From contig NZ_FQZL01000016.1 in assembly GCF_900142005.1 (NCBI RefSeq), forward strand, positions 1 to 64,000: a DNA stretch of 64,000 nt, written 5' to 3'. This stretch comes from Dethiosulfatibacter aminovorans DSM 17477 (GTDB lineage: Bacteria; Bacillota; Clostridia; Tissierellales; Dethiosulfatibacteraceae). Under the pieces are notes generated by a model. The model was not told the DNA's origin. It was given only the letters and a program-made list of their open reading frames with translations, and searched no databases. Below, piece after piece: positions 51,356-60,221 of this stretch. A program made the translations under genes and the position numbers. The first letter of the stretch is position 1. The number at the start of each line of letters is the position of its first letter.

Positions 51356-52375
51356 TTAATATCTTTTTCTTTCGTCGGTAATCAGGGAGCTGGAGTAGAC
51401 ATCTATGTTTTCAAGAGCCTTTCCAGTTCCAAGAGCTACGCATGAAATTGCTTCATCCGCAATGTATACAGGCACTCCTGTTCTCTTGGCAATAAGCTTG
51501 TGCAGACCCTGAAGGAGGCATCCTCCACCTGTCATTATTATACCCTTTTCACTTATATCCGCAGCAAGCTCCGGCGGTGTCCTCTCAAGTACGGAGTGCA
51601 CTGCATCTGCAATGGCCATAACCGTCTCCTCAAGTGCCTCGAGCATGTCTGTAGAAGATATTGTAAGGTTCTTTGGCAGTCCCGTAACAAGGTTTCGGCC
51701 CCTCACCTCTACGAATTTTTCCTCTTCTTCAGGGAAGGCAGCGCCTATTTGTATCTTAAGCTCCTCGGCACTTCTCAGCCCTATCATTACATTGTATTTC
51801 TTTCTTATGTATCTTACTATCGCCTCGTCAAACTTGTCTCCGGCAATCTTTATTGACTTGCTTACAACAATTCCTCCAAGTGAAAGAACTGCAACATCAG
51901 TAGTTCCGCCACCCATATCTATGATCATGCTTCCCTGCGGCTTTGAAAGGTCGATTCCTGCACCTATGGCTGCGGCTACAGGCTCCTCTATCAAATATGT
52001 CTTGTGGGCTCCAGCCTGATTGCAGGCGTCTATTACGGCTCTCTTTTCAACTTCCGTTACCCCACTTGGCACGCACACGATAACCCTCGGCTTGAACACT
52101 ACGCTTCCCAACGCCTTCTTTATGAAGTACTTGAGCATTTTTTCAGTTATGTCAAAGTCGGATATTACTCCATCTCTCAACGGTCTTATGGCAACAATGT
52201 TTCCAGGAGTCCTTCCAAGCATCATTCTTGCCTCTTCCCCAACAGCAAGAATCTTGTTGTTGTTCCTGTCAATTGCAACAACAGACGGTTCCTGAAGAAC
52301 AATTTCCTTTCCTCTTATATATACCAGCACTGAAGCAGTACCCAGGTCTATTCCCATATCAGATCTAAATCCCAT
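51356..52375 (-). CDS. mreB: Rod shape-determining protein MreB/Mbl
   Basis: A 339-residue bacterial actin directing side-wall synthesis. The phosphate loops DMGIDLGTASVLVYIRGK and MIIDMGGGTTDVAVLSLGG, and the adenosine motif IIMTGGGCLLQGL, are complete. Paralogues MreB, Mbl and MreBH are hard to separate; no mreC/mreD follows, so this may be an Mbl-like copy. The GGAGGAATAG site precedes the ATG. Confidence 0.93.
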   Translation of the reverse strand: MGFRSDMGIDLGTASVLVYIRGKEIVLQEPSVVAIDRNNNKILAVGEEARMMLGRTPGNIVAIRPLRDGVISDFDITEKMLKYFIKKALGSVVFKPRVIVCVPSGVTEVEKRAVIDACNQAGAHKTYLIEEPVAAAIGAGIDLSKPQGSMIIDMGGGTTDVAVLSLGGIVVSKSIKIAGDKFDEAIVRYIRKKYNVMIGLRSAEELKIQIGAAFPEEEEKFVEVRGRNLVTGLPKNLTISSTDMLEALEETVMAIADAVHSVLERTPPELAADISEKGIIMTGGGCLLQGLHKLIAKRTGVPVYIADEAISCVALGTGKALENIDVYSSSLITDERKRY

Positions 52376-52499
52376 TCTATTCCTCCGTTTTTATTTGTAC
52401 TTTTCTATTCAAACCCATTGTCAAAGTCTGTCAGGGGCTTTAACGCCGGATTTATACTCATCATTTAATTATACAATATTATGATTATTTTTAAAGCTT

Positions 52500-53366
52500 T
52501 TATTTTATTTTTTCCGCTAATTTTAAGCCTGTTTCAGTAATTGCTATGCCGCCCTTCGCCGTTTCCTTGAAATTTTGATGCATTCCAAGTCCGACATTGT
52601 ACATTGCCTCCACCACTTCATCAAAGGGTACTATGGATTCCACTCCCGAAAGGGCCATGTCGGCAGATATCATGGCATTGACAACTCCCGATGCATTCCT
52701 CTTTGAGCATGGTGATTCAACAAGACCGGCAATGGGATCGCAAATGAGCCCCATTATGTTTTTGAGAGCTATTGAAGCAGCATGAAGAGACTGTTCGGGA
52801 CTCCCTCCCCTCATTTCCACTATTGCCGCAGCAGCCATTGCAGCTGCTGCACCGCATTCCGCCTGGCATCCTCCCTCGGCTCCCGATACAGTTGCATTTT
52901 CGGATATGATCTTGCCGAGTCCCGAGGAAACCAAAAGTCCCTTCAGTAAAACGTCCCTGTCGAGGCTGAACTTTTCTCCCACAGTCAGTATGGCAGCTGG
53001 AATTATTCCGCACGAACCTGCCGTTGGAGCAGCACATATTTTCCCCATGGATGCATTGTATTCAGAACAGGCAAAGGCCCTTGCCATTGCCTTGATTATC
53101 CATTCTCCCGTTACTGTATCTCCTGACAGGAGGTATTCCATCATCTTCCTGCCTTCGCCTCCTATGATTCCACCAAGGGTTTCCACCTTGTTTGAAAGGG
53201 AATAGGATGATGAATTCTCCATTATGGAAAGAACCTCATCAAGGCGCTCGAGAACACTTTCCCTGTCCATGTTTGTATTTTCCATTTCCTCAATAAGGAC
53301 CAGTTCGGATATGGATATTTTCCTTTCACTGCAGAGGTCCGCAAGTGCTCTTCCGCTATTATACAT
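52500..53366 (-). CDS. sdaAA: L-serine dehydratase, iron-sulfur dependent, alpha subunit
   Basis: Deaminates L-serine to pyruvate and ammonia with a labile 4Fe-4S cluster. The cysteines CAAPTAGSCGIIP, GGCQAECGAAAAMAA and ESPCSKRNASGVVNA match the cluster-binding set. It is 288 residues, with the start overlapping the end of the beta-subunit gene by 8 bases. A serine-fermenting role suits an amino-acid-degrading anaerobe. Confidence 0.96.
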   Translation of the reverse strand: MYNSGRALADLCSERKISISELVLIEEMENTNMDRESVLERLDEVLSIMENSSSYSLSNKVETLGGIIGGEGRKMMEYLLSGDTVTGEWIIKAMARAFACSEYNASMGKICAAPTAGSCGIIPAAILTVGEKFSLDRDVLLKGLLVSSGLGKIISENATVSGAEGGCQAECGAAAAMAAAAIVEMRGGSPEQSLHAASIALKNIMGLICDPIAGLVESPCSKRNASGVVNAMISADMALSGVESIVPFDEVVEAMYNVGLGMHQNFKETAKGGIAITETGLKLAEKIK

Positions 53367-54048
53367 TTTCCGCCTCCTTTACAGGCTTTATCACTATGAG
53401 AGACAACATCTCATCAAGACTCCTTATTTCCTCCACAACATCAGGATCCACATTTTCGTCCGTTTCTATGATCATTGAAGCTTCCTTCATGTTGACGTTT
53501 CTTCTCACTTTCATATTTCCGATGTTCACATTGTTCCGGGCCAGAAGTGTAGTAACCTTGCTGATTATTCCCTTTATATCCACATGCTTGGTGATTATGG
53601 TGTAGTATTCTCCCGTAATTTCCACATCAAAACCGTTTATTTCAGTCACCATTACGGCCCCTCCGCCGATGGATGCACCGGTTACAGTAACAAGGCTCCC
53701 GTCACTTCTTGTGATATGGAACCTTGCCGTATTGGGGTGTGCGCCGCGTATTTCCACGGCTTCAAACTCTATGTCCACTCCCGATTCATCTGCAATCTCA
53801 AGGGAACGCCTCAACCTTTCATCATATGGCTCCATTCCAAGAATCCCCGCTGCCAACGCCTTTTCAGTACCGTGTCCCTTTGCCGTCTCGGCAAAGGAGC
53901 CGTGAAGATATATCTTTACACTTTTTACATCCTTTTCAGCTGCATACCTTGCTATTTTGCCAAGCCTTGCCGCTCCTGCCGTATGGGAGCTGGATGGACC
54001 TATCATCACCGGTCCAAGAACATCAAAAATAGAATTTATTCTTTTCAT
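53359..54048 (-). CDS. sdaAB: L-serine dehydratase, iron-sulfur dependent, beta subunit
   Basis: The 229-residue partner. SIFDVLGPVMIGPSSSHTAGAARLG is the standard N-terminus with GPSSSHT; HGSFAETAKGHGTEKALAAG follows. The last 80 residues form an ACT domain (TIITKHVDIKGIISKVTTLL), likely sensing serine or modulating assembly. AAGGATAAGGG precedes the ATG. It is the first gene of the sda pair and diverges from eam across a 469-base gap. Confidence 0.96.
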   Translation of the reverse strand: MKRINSIFDVLGPVMIGPSSSHTAGAARLGKIARYAAEKDVKSVKIYLHGSFAETAKGHGTEKALAAGILGMEPYDERLRRSLEIADESGVDIEFEAVEIRGAHPNTARFHITRSDGSLVTVTGASIGGGAVMVTEINGFDVEITGEYYTIITKHVDIKGIISKVTTLLARNNVNIGNMKVRRNVNMKEASMIIETDENVDPDVVEEIRSLDEMLSLIVIKPVKEAENV

Positions 54049-54299
54049 CCCTTATCCTTTCAAAATTAATTTTAACTTTCTTTCGCGTCTTGATAAATGC
54101 TTGCACATTTATCTGCTTTTGCATTTAACACAGCATAGCTGCTTTCCTGCATATATTTTAATTATAACAAAATTCATCTTAATTTTCCCTTTAAACACTA
54201 CAATTTTATATATTTTTCCATCATTAGTACAGTCAATTTTTGTAAAATCCTGTTAACAAAACTTAATAAAACTTTACAAATAGCATGTATTCCCATCCT

Positions 54300-54328
54300 T
54301 TGACTAAACTGCTTCTTTGTGGTATAAT
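54300..54328 (+). promoter_or_regulatory. Predicted promoter of eam
   Basis: TTGACT (54300-54305) and TATAAT (54323-54328) are 17 bases apart. The transcript would begin near 54335, giving a leader of about 180 bases that contains the hairpin ACGGTT/AACCGT (about 54421-54439) followed by TTATTTATTAT. Confidence 0.8.
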
Positions 54329-54517
54329 GTATACACTATTCAAAAACTATTCAAATTTTCTATTCTGTTATTTACAATTCTGTTAATAATCAATAGGGTT
54401 ATAATCAAATAGTTAAATCACGGTTTTTTCCGAACCGTTTATTTATTATACTGATTTGTTGCCAGACTACTGTTTGACCGACAGATCATACAAATTAAAA
54501 AAGGAGTGATGTATTTA

Positions 54518-55630
54518 ATGTTGTCTTGGAAGGATTTATTAAAAGATAACGTTGTTAGCATTGAGGACTTGGACGAGGTACTGAACATGTCACCCGAAGA
54601 GAAGGAAGATCTGGTAAAGGTTGCCGAAAGGCATCCCATGAGAATTCCAAAGTATTATTTTGACCTTATCGACTGGTCCGATGAAAACGACCCCATAAGG
54701 AAGCTTGCAGTACCAGCATCCATGGAACTTAATGCTTCAGGAGACTACGATACCAGCGGTGAGTCAACAAATACCAAGATGCCCGGATTGCAGCACAAGT
54801 ACGGAGCTACTGCATTGGTTCTTTCAACCAATGTTTGTTTTATGTACTGCAGACACTGCTTCAGGAAGAGAATGGTAGGCTATTCCGCCGAAGAAATCAG
54901 CAACAGGATGGAAGAAGCTGTTGACTATATCAGCAGCCACAAGCAGGTAAACAATGTCCTGATAACAGGTGGAGATTCCTTTGCACTGTCAAACAACATG
55001 ATAGAGGAATACCTGAAAAATCTTACTGAAATCGATCATCTTGATTTCATAAGATTCGGAACCAGGGTTCCTGTTGTCTTCCCTCAAAGGATCTACATGG
55101 ATGACGAACTTCTCGGCATACTGAAAAAATACGGCCAAAAGAAGGAAATCATCGTTATAAGCCAGTTCAACCATCCCAATGAATTGACAGAAGAAGCAAG
55201 AAAGGGAATAAAAGCATTAAAAGACATAGGAGTTACAGTAAGGAACCAGGCTGTACTTCTTAAAGGAATAAACGATAATGCAGATACCTTGTCCACCCTC
55301 CTCAACAATCTAACGGCTATAGGAGTACATCCATATTATGTATTCCAATGCAGACCGGTAAAATTCGTAAAAGAACATTTCCAGGTTCCTATTTCCGAAG
55401 GAATTGACATAATATCGGAAGCAAAGAAAAATCTCAACGGACTGGGCAAGGGCTTCAGATACGCCATGTCCCACCCGAGAGGCAAGATTGAAATCTTCGG
55501 CAAGGCCGAGGGCAAGATCATATTCAAGTTCCACCAGAACAAATATGAAGAAGATTCAGACAAACTGTTCATGAGAGACATCGACGAAGAAGCAAGATGG
55601 CTCGATGCAGACTTGAACCTTATTCGTTAG
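54518..55630 (+). CDS. eam: Glutamate 2,3-aminomutase (KamA family, radical SAM)
   Basis: A radical-SAM, PLP-dependent mutase moving the amino group of L-glutamate from C2 to C3, giving beta-glutamate, a compatible solute. The 370-residue protein has the CX3CX2C cluster site in CFMYCRHCFRKRMVGYS, VLITGGDSFALSNN, and IRFGTRVPVVFPQRI, a run typical of Eam rather than lysine 2,3-aminomutase. The start is ambiguous: AAGGAG lies 12 bases before ATG 54518, while GTG 54506 and ATG 54509 are too near it. Sigma-A promoter and own terminator; not co-transcribed with argC. A lysine 2,3-aminomutase activity cannot be fully excluded. Confidence 0.88.
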   Translation: MLSWKDLLKDNVVSIEDLDEVLNMSPEEKEDLVKVAERHPMRIPKYYFDLIDWSDENDPIRKLAVPASMELNASGDYDTSGESTNTKMPGLQHKYGATALVLSTNVCFMYCRHCFRKRMVGYSAEEISNRMEEAVDYISSHKQVNNVLITGGDSFALSNNMIEEYLKNLTEIDHLDFIRFGTRVPVVFPQRIYMDDELLGILKKYGQKKEIIVISQFNHPNELTEEARKGIKALKDIGVTVRNQAVLLKGINDNADTLSTLLNNLTAIGVHPYYVFQCRPVKFVKEHFQVPISEGIDIISEAKKNLNGLGKGFRYAMSHPRGKIEIFGKAEGKIIFKFHQNKYEEDSDKLFMRDIDEEARWLDADLNLIR

Positions 55631-55673
55631 TCTACTCGATCATATCGGTTTGAACCTTGAAAAACAGGACAGG

Positions 55674-55707
55674 ACAGGATTAGCATAATGTTAATCCTGT
55701 TTTTTTC
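55674..55707 (+). terminator. Terminator of eam
   Basis: ACAGGATTA (55674-55682) pairs perfectly with TAATCCTGT (55692-55700), followed by seven Ts. Confidence 0.92.
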
Positions 55708-55848
55708 ATAATTTTCATCATACAGTTAAGATTCGGAAAGTTGTCAGGCTTAATTTAATTACGTATATATATAATTTATTTTTTTAACGAAGCTTTATGT
55801 TCAAAATACCTTATATTAAAAGTTGCTATATTAATTGGCCATTTACCC

Positions 55849-55876
55849 TTGACAGGGATACTCTATCGTGTATAAT
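55849..55876 (+). promoter_or_regulatory. Predicted promoter of argCJB
   Basis: TTGACA (55849-55854) and TATAAT (55871-55876) are spaced by 16 bases, about 50 bases before argC. No clear ArgR box was recognised, though the surroundings are AT-rich. Confidence 0.85.
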
Positions 55877-55927
55877 TATAGGAAATTCTTAAATATTATA
55901 CTCAATTTTATAAATCAGGAGGCACCC

Positions 55928-56968
55928 ATGATAAGAGCAGGAATAATAGGTTCCACTGGATATGCGGGACAGGATCTCGTAAGACTGCTGCACCACCATC
56001 CGGAAGTGGATATAAGCTTTGTATCCTCACAATCCTATTCAGATAAAGAATACAGCGAAGTCTTTGGAAACTTCTATGAAATCATGAATATAAAATGCAT
56101 AAACACACCGGAAAATATTGAAGAGCTTGACATTGACGTACTATTCACGGCACTTCCCCACGGAATTACGTCGGGAATGATAAGCCGGAAGGCCCTTGAC
56201 AAGTTCAAGATCATAGACCTTGGAGCGGACTTCAGGCTTAAGGATGTTGAAGTATATGAGAAGTGGTATACGGGCCACATGGCAAAGGAACTTTTGAAGG
56301 ATGCTGTATACGGACTTTGCGAGCTGAACAGGGACAGCATAAAGGATACTTCTCTCCTGGCTAATCCCGGATGCTATACAACTTGCAGCATACTTGCAAT
56401 GACTCCTCTTCTGAAGGAGGGTCTCATAGACAAGAACTCCATAATACTGGATGCGAAATCAGGTGTTACAGGAGCAGGAAGAGGATTGAATCTCGCAACA
56501 CACTATACCGAATGCAACGAGTCAATAAAGGCATACAAGGTTGCCGCACACAGGCATACCCCGGAAATAGAGGAGCAGCTCTCATACGCTGCAGGAGAGG
56601 ATATCCTTGTGAACTTCACACCTCACCTGGTTCCCATGAACAGGGGTATACTTGTCACAGCCTATGCCAACCTTACTGACGGCGTAGAGTATGAAGAAGT
56701 CAAGGAAGCCTATGAAAACCATTACGGCAGCGAACAATTCATCAGACTCCTCCCCGAGGGAATACAGGCCGAAACAAAATGGGTAAAGGGATCGAATTTT
56801 ACGGATATAGGCTTTACAATTGATGAAAGAACCAATAGAATTATAGTAACGGCAGCCATAGACAACCTGATAAAGGGAGCTGCAGGCCAGGCCGTGCAAA
56901 ATATGAATATAATGTTTGGACTAAGGGAAAACATGGGACTTGAATACCTGTCACCATTCCCCATTTAG
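55928..56968 (+). CDS. argC: N-acetyl-gamma-glutamyl-phosphate reductase
   Basis: Reduces N-acetylglutamyl phosphate to the semialdehyde in ornithine/arginine synthesis. The 346-residue product starts at ATG 55928 (MIRAGIIGSTGYAGQDLVRLL) behind CAGGAGGC; a longer frame from 55868 would begin inside the promoter. GSTGYAG is the NADP-binding loop, NPGCYTTCSILAMTPLL holds the active-site cysteine, and AAHRHTPEIEEQL the conserved histidine block. It precedes argJ by 10 bases. Confidence 0.97.
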   Translation: MIRAGIIGSTGYAGQDLVRLLHHHPEVDISFVSSQSYSDKEYSEVFGNFYEIMNIKCINTPENIEELDIDVLFTALPHGITSGMISRKALDKFKIIDLGADFRLKDVEVYEKWYTGHMAKELLKDAVYGLCELNRDSIKDTSLLANPGCYTTCSILAMTPLLKEGLIDKNSIILDAKSGVTGAGRGLNLATHYTECNESIKAYKVAAHRHTPEIEEQLSYAAGEDILVNFTPHLVPMNRGILVTAYANLTDGVEYEEVKEAYENHYGSEQFIRLLPEGIQAETKWVKGSNFTDIGFTIDERTNRIIVTAAIDNLIKGAAGQAVQNMNIMFGLRENMGLEYLSPFPI

Positions 56969-56978
56969 GAGGTAAGTC

Positions 56979-58199
56979 ATGAGAATAAACCACGACGGAG
57001 TTACAAAACCAAAAGGATTTTTAGCCTGCGGAAGATATACGGGACTTAAGAACAAAAGAAGGGACCTTGCCATAGTATTTTCTGAAGTACCTGCCAACTT
57101 TGCAGGAGTTTTCACCACAAACAAGGTAAAAGCAGCGCCGGTTCTTAGAAACCTTGAAATAAGGGAAAAGGGCGGAAAGGTGCAGGCAGTCGTAGTAAAC
57201 AGCGGAAATGCAAATGCTTGCACCGGAGAACAGGGACTCATAGACAACCAGACAATGGCCCAGACAGTTGCGGACACATTCAACATCGATGTTGACACCG
57301 TAGTAACGGCTTCAACAGGAGTCATAGGAGTGCCCCTGCCAATAGACAAGATAGTGGAGGGAATAGAGAAATCTTCCACCTTCCTTACAGGAGACAGACA
57401 GGGCGCCATCGATGCTGCATCTGCCATAATGACTACGGACACCGTGCCGAAGGAAGTATCGGCTCACTTCATGATTGGAGACAAGGAAATAAACATAGGA
57501 GCCATGGCAAAGGGATCGGGAATGATCCATCCCAACATGGCAACAATGCTTGCCTTCGTCACCACGGACCTTGCCATAAGCACCGAACTGCTTCAGAAGG
57601 CAATGTCAGAAAGCACCCTTGATTCATACAACATGATATCAGTAGACGGAGACACAAGCACCAACGACATGGTATCAATAATGGCAAACGGAATGGCCGG
57701 AAACGAAGAGATAACGGAAGAAAATGAAGATTACGAAAAATTCAAGGAAGTACTTCATGTAATAAACATGGAGCTTGCAAAAATGATAGTGAAGGACGGA
57801 GAAGGAGCTACAAAGCTTCTGGAAGTCAAGATAAGCGGTGCAAAGACCAAGGATGATGCAAGGAAGATGTGCAAGTCCATAATCAACTCAAGCCTTGTAA
57901 AGACAGCCTTCTTCGGAGAAGATGCAAACTGGGGAAGAATCCTCTGCTCAATGGGCTATTCCGGAGCGGATCTTGACCCGTCAGGAGTATCCCTGGAATT
58001 CAAGAGCAGGTTCGGAAGCATAAGGGTGCTTGAAGACGGTGTGCCTCTCGACTTCAATGAAGAAATAGCATCGGAGGTCCTTAAGGGTTCTGCTATTGAA
58101 GTCCTCATCACCATGAAGGACGGAGATGCGTCCAGCATAGGATGGGGATGCGACATGTCCTATGAATATGTAAGAATAAACGGAGACTATAGATCATAA
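56979..58199 (+). CDS. argJ: Bifunctional ornithine acetyltransferase/N-acetylglutamate synthase
   Basis: A 406-residue Ntn-type enzyme that moves the acetyl group from N-acetylornithine to glutamate, releasing ornithine and recycling acetyl. It self-cleaves at the Ala-Thr bond in HPNMATMLAFVTTD. GVFTTNKVKAAPVL and VVNSGNANACTGEQG are the family blocks and GEDANWGRILCSMGYSGAD the C-terminal one. Its stop overlaps the argB start by one base, so the two are translationally coupled. Confidence 0.97.
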   Translation: MRINHDGVTKPKGFLACGRYTGLKNKRRDLAIVFSEVPANFAGVFTTNKVKAAPVLRNLEIREKGGKVQAVVVNSGNANACTGEQGLIDNQTMAQTVADTFNIDVDTVVTASTGVIGVPLPIDKIVEGIEKSSTFLTGDRQGAIDAASAIMTTDTVPKEVSAHFMIGDKEINIGAMAKGSGMIHPNMATMLAFVTTDLAISTELLQKAMSESTLDSYNMISVDGDTSTNDMVSIMANGMAGNEEITEENEDYEKFKEVLHVINMELAKMIVKDGEGATKLLEVKISGAKTKDDARKMCKSIINSSLVKTAFFGEDANWGRILCSMGYSGADLDPSGVSLEFKSRFGSIRVLEDGVPLDFNEEIASEVLKGSAIEVLITMKDGDASSIGWGCDMSYEYVRINGDYRS

Positions 58200-59062
58200 T
58201 GGAAAATCTCAAGATAAAATCACAGATACTTGTAGAATCACTGCCCTATATTCAGAAGTTCCACGGCAAGACGGTGGTTATCAAGTTCGGCGGGTCCACA
58301 ATGAAGGACAAGGAATCCGAGGATTCCGTAATCAAGGACATAGTCCTCATGAAGCTTGTGGGAATGAGGCCTGTAATAGTCCACGGCGGCGGGAAGGACA
58401 TAAACAACATGCTTGAACGGCTGAACATAGAACCAAAATTTGTCGAGGGCCTCAGGGTGACGGACAAGGAGACAATAGAAGTCGTAGAAATGGTCCTTGC
58501 AGGAAAGATAAACAAGAACCTTGTAAACAAGATACAGCTTGAAAATGCAGAATCTGTCGGAATATCAGGCAAAGACTGCAGGACACTCATGTGCAAGAAG
58601 AACTATGCAAACGGGAAGGACATTGGCTATGTTGGAATGATAGAAAAGGTGAACAACCATCTCCTCCGCTCACTCATAGACAACGACATCATCCCCGTGG
58701 TTGCCCCAATAGGTACTGACATCGAAGGAAACACCTACAACATAAATGCAGATACTGCAGCATCTGCAATCGCGGCATCGCTGAAGGCGGAAAAGCTCAT
58801 CTATCTGACAGATGTAGACGGCATATACAGAAACTTCCCCGACAAGGATTCCCTCATAAGCAAGCTGACTCTCGAATCAGCAAAGGCACTACTTGATGAA
58901 GGAACCCTCACAGGTGGAATGATTCCGAAGATCCAGAACTGCATTGAATCCCTGGAAAACGGAATAGACAATATACACATGATAAACGGAAACATAGAAC
59001 ACAGCCTCCTCTTTGAGATATTCACTGACAAGGGGATAGGGACGATGTTTACTCAGAAATAG
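58199..59062 (+). CDS. argB: Acetylglutamate kinase
   Basis: Phosphorylates N-acetylglutamate, the committed and usually arginine-inhibited step. The 287-residue protein has TVVIKFGGSTM, PVIVHGGGKDINNML, and the nucleotide block IYLTDVDGIYRNFPDKDSLIS with LDEGTLTGGMIPKIQNC. The N-terminal extension (about residues 1-20) that forms the hexamer in arginine-sensitive enzymes appears present, suggesting feedback control. Last gene of argCJB; argD, argF and later genes are not in the window. Confidence 0.96.
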   Translation: MENLKIKSQILVESLPYIQKFHGKTVVIKFGGSTMKDKESEDSVIKDIVLMKLVGMRPVIVHGGGKDINNMLERLNIEPKFVEGLRVTDKETIEVVEMVLAGKINKNLVNKIQLENAESVGISGKDCRTLMCKKNYANGKDIGYVGMIEKVNNHLLRSLIDNDIIPVVAPIGTDIEGNTYNINADTAASAIAASLKAEKLIYLTDVDGIYRNFPDKDSLISKLTLESAKALLDEGTLTGGMIPKIQNCIESLENGIDNIHMINGNIEHSLLFEIFTDKGIGTMFTQK

Positions 59063-59082
59063 ATAAAACAAATGAAAATACA

Positions 59083-59121
59083 AAATCCTGCGGAGACGAT
59101 TGTCGTCGCAGGATTTTTATG
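59083..59121 (+). terminator. Terminator of argCJB
   Basis: AAATCCTGCG (59083-59092) pairs with CGCAGGATTT (59107-59116), with a further short inner stem, followed by TTTATG. It also lies after the converging transporter gene on the other strand. Confidence 0.88.
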
Positions 59122-59172
59122 TTATTCATACAATAATATCTATTTTCTACACCGCTATTACTATTAATCCGT

Positions 59173-60084
59173 CTAGATTTCAGTCACATTATCCCTTTCA
59201 CCCTTTGGTCGATACTGGCTAAGGAGTATTGCAGAGAAAATCACCAGAACTCCAAAGTACTGCCAAGGACTCAGTCTCTCTCCCAGCATTACGAAAGCTC
59301 CTATTAACGCCGCAACTGGATTAAGGTTGTTGTATAATGACAGCCTTGTGCTTCCTATCTTTCCAGCTCCCCACATCCATATGGCATTTGCTATTCCCAT
59401 GCCTACGACTCCTGCGAATACCATGCCCATCCATCCTTCCATAGGGATGGTCCCGTAGTCAAAGCTTGCGAGGTCCCTGAAGGAAAGGACCAGAAACACT
59501 ATTGCCGATGGTATTGTTGCAACTGTTGTCATAACGACCGGATTGTGATACCGTACCTTCTTCTTTGACTCAACGGTAAAGATGCCGTAGGATATCTGTG
59601 CCATCAGCACTAGGGCTGCACCGATAAAGGATATGCTTCCACCGGTACTTTTGCCTGACATTACTATAATTACAACTCCCACAATAGACATTATGACACT
59701 GACAACGGTCTTTCCCCGTACCTTCTCATCACCAGTGACAAGGTTTATCACCAGCACCGTAACGGGAAGCATTCCAAAGATTATCCCTGTTATGGATGCA
59801 GTAACCATGCTTATACCTATGGAGTAGCATACCTGGAAAATGACGAAAATGAACATTAGAAGCTTGGTATCCATGGCCACCTTCCACAGGTTCTCCTGCC
59901 TCAGTCTATTTGTCGTCCTCAAGAATAACAAGAAGAAAACAAATGCCATCATGAGCCTTATGAAATTCATCATAGGCGGGTTCACATATTTGTATGCAAT
60001 TTTCATGAATGAGGGGTTGAGCCCCCATGCTATGGGTGCCAGAACAATTATATATTTGGCATATGCATCTCTAATATTGATCAT
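59173..60084 (-). CDS. EamA/DMT-family transporter
   Basis: A 303-residue membrane protein with about ten helices arranged as two EamA repeats (first about 12-130, second about 155-290). Typical marks are IAWGLNPSFMKIAYKYVNPP at the start and the glycine-rich second-repeat end RLSLYNNLNPVAALIGAFVMLGERLSPWQ. Members export amino acids, metabolites or drugs. Between the ornithine synthesis and degradation clusters it might move an amino acid, but this rests on position only. TTGGAG precedes ATG 60084. Confidence 0.88.
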   Translation of the reverse strand: MINIRDAYAKYIIVLAPIAWGLNPSFMKIAYKYVNPPMMNFIRLMMAFVFFLLFLRTTNRLRQENLWKVAMDTKLLMFIFVIFQVCYSIGISMVTASITGIIFGMLPVTVLVINLVTGDEKVRGKTVVSVIMSIVGVVIIVMSGKSTGGSISFIGAALVLMAQISYGIFTVESKKKVRYHNPVVMTTVATIPSAIVFLVLSFRDLASFDYGTIPMEGWMGMVFAGVVGMGIANAIWMWGAGKIGSTRLSLYNNLNPVAALIGAFVMLGERLSPWQYFGVLVIFSAILLSQYRPKGERDNVTEI

Positions 60085-60120
60085 AAATTCTCCAATAATT
60101 CATTAATTCTTGATTGAATC

Positions 60121-60158
60121 TTTAAAACAAAGACAAAGCGACTATGTATCATAGTCGC
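60121..60158 (-). terminator. Terminator of the ornithine degradation operon
   Basis: GCGACTATG (60138-60146) pairs perfectly with CATAGTCGC (60150-60158). On the minus strand TTTGTCTTTGTTTT follows, about 65 bases after the orr stop. Confidence 0.88.
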
Positions 60159-60221
60159 CTAACGTCATTGATATCTAAATATAATATTTGAAATGCCCGG
60201 TAAAGTCAATGCAAATATCTG

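Noticed and set aside
54335-54517. Lysine or glutamine riboswitch before eam
   Set aside because: The leader lacks the conserved core sequences of those riboswitches as far as I can read them.
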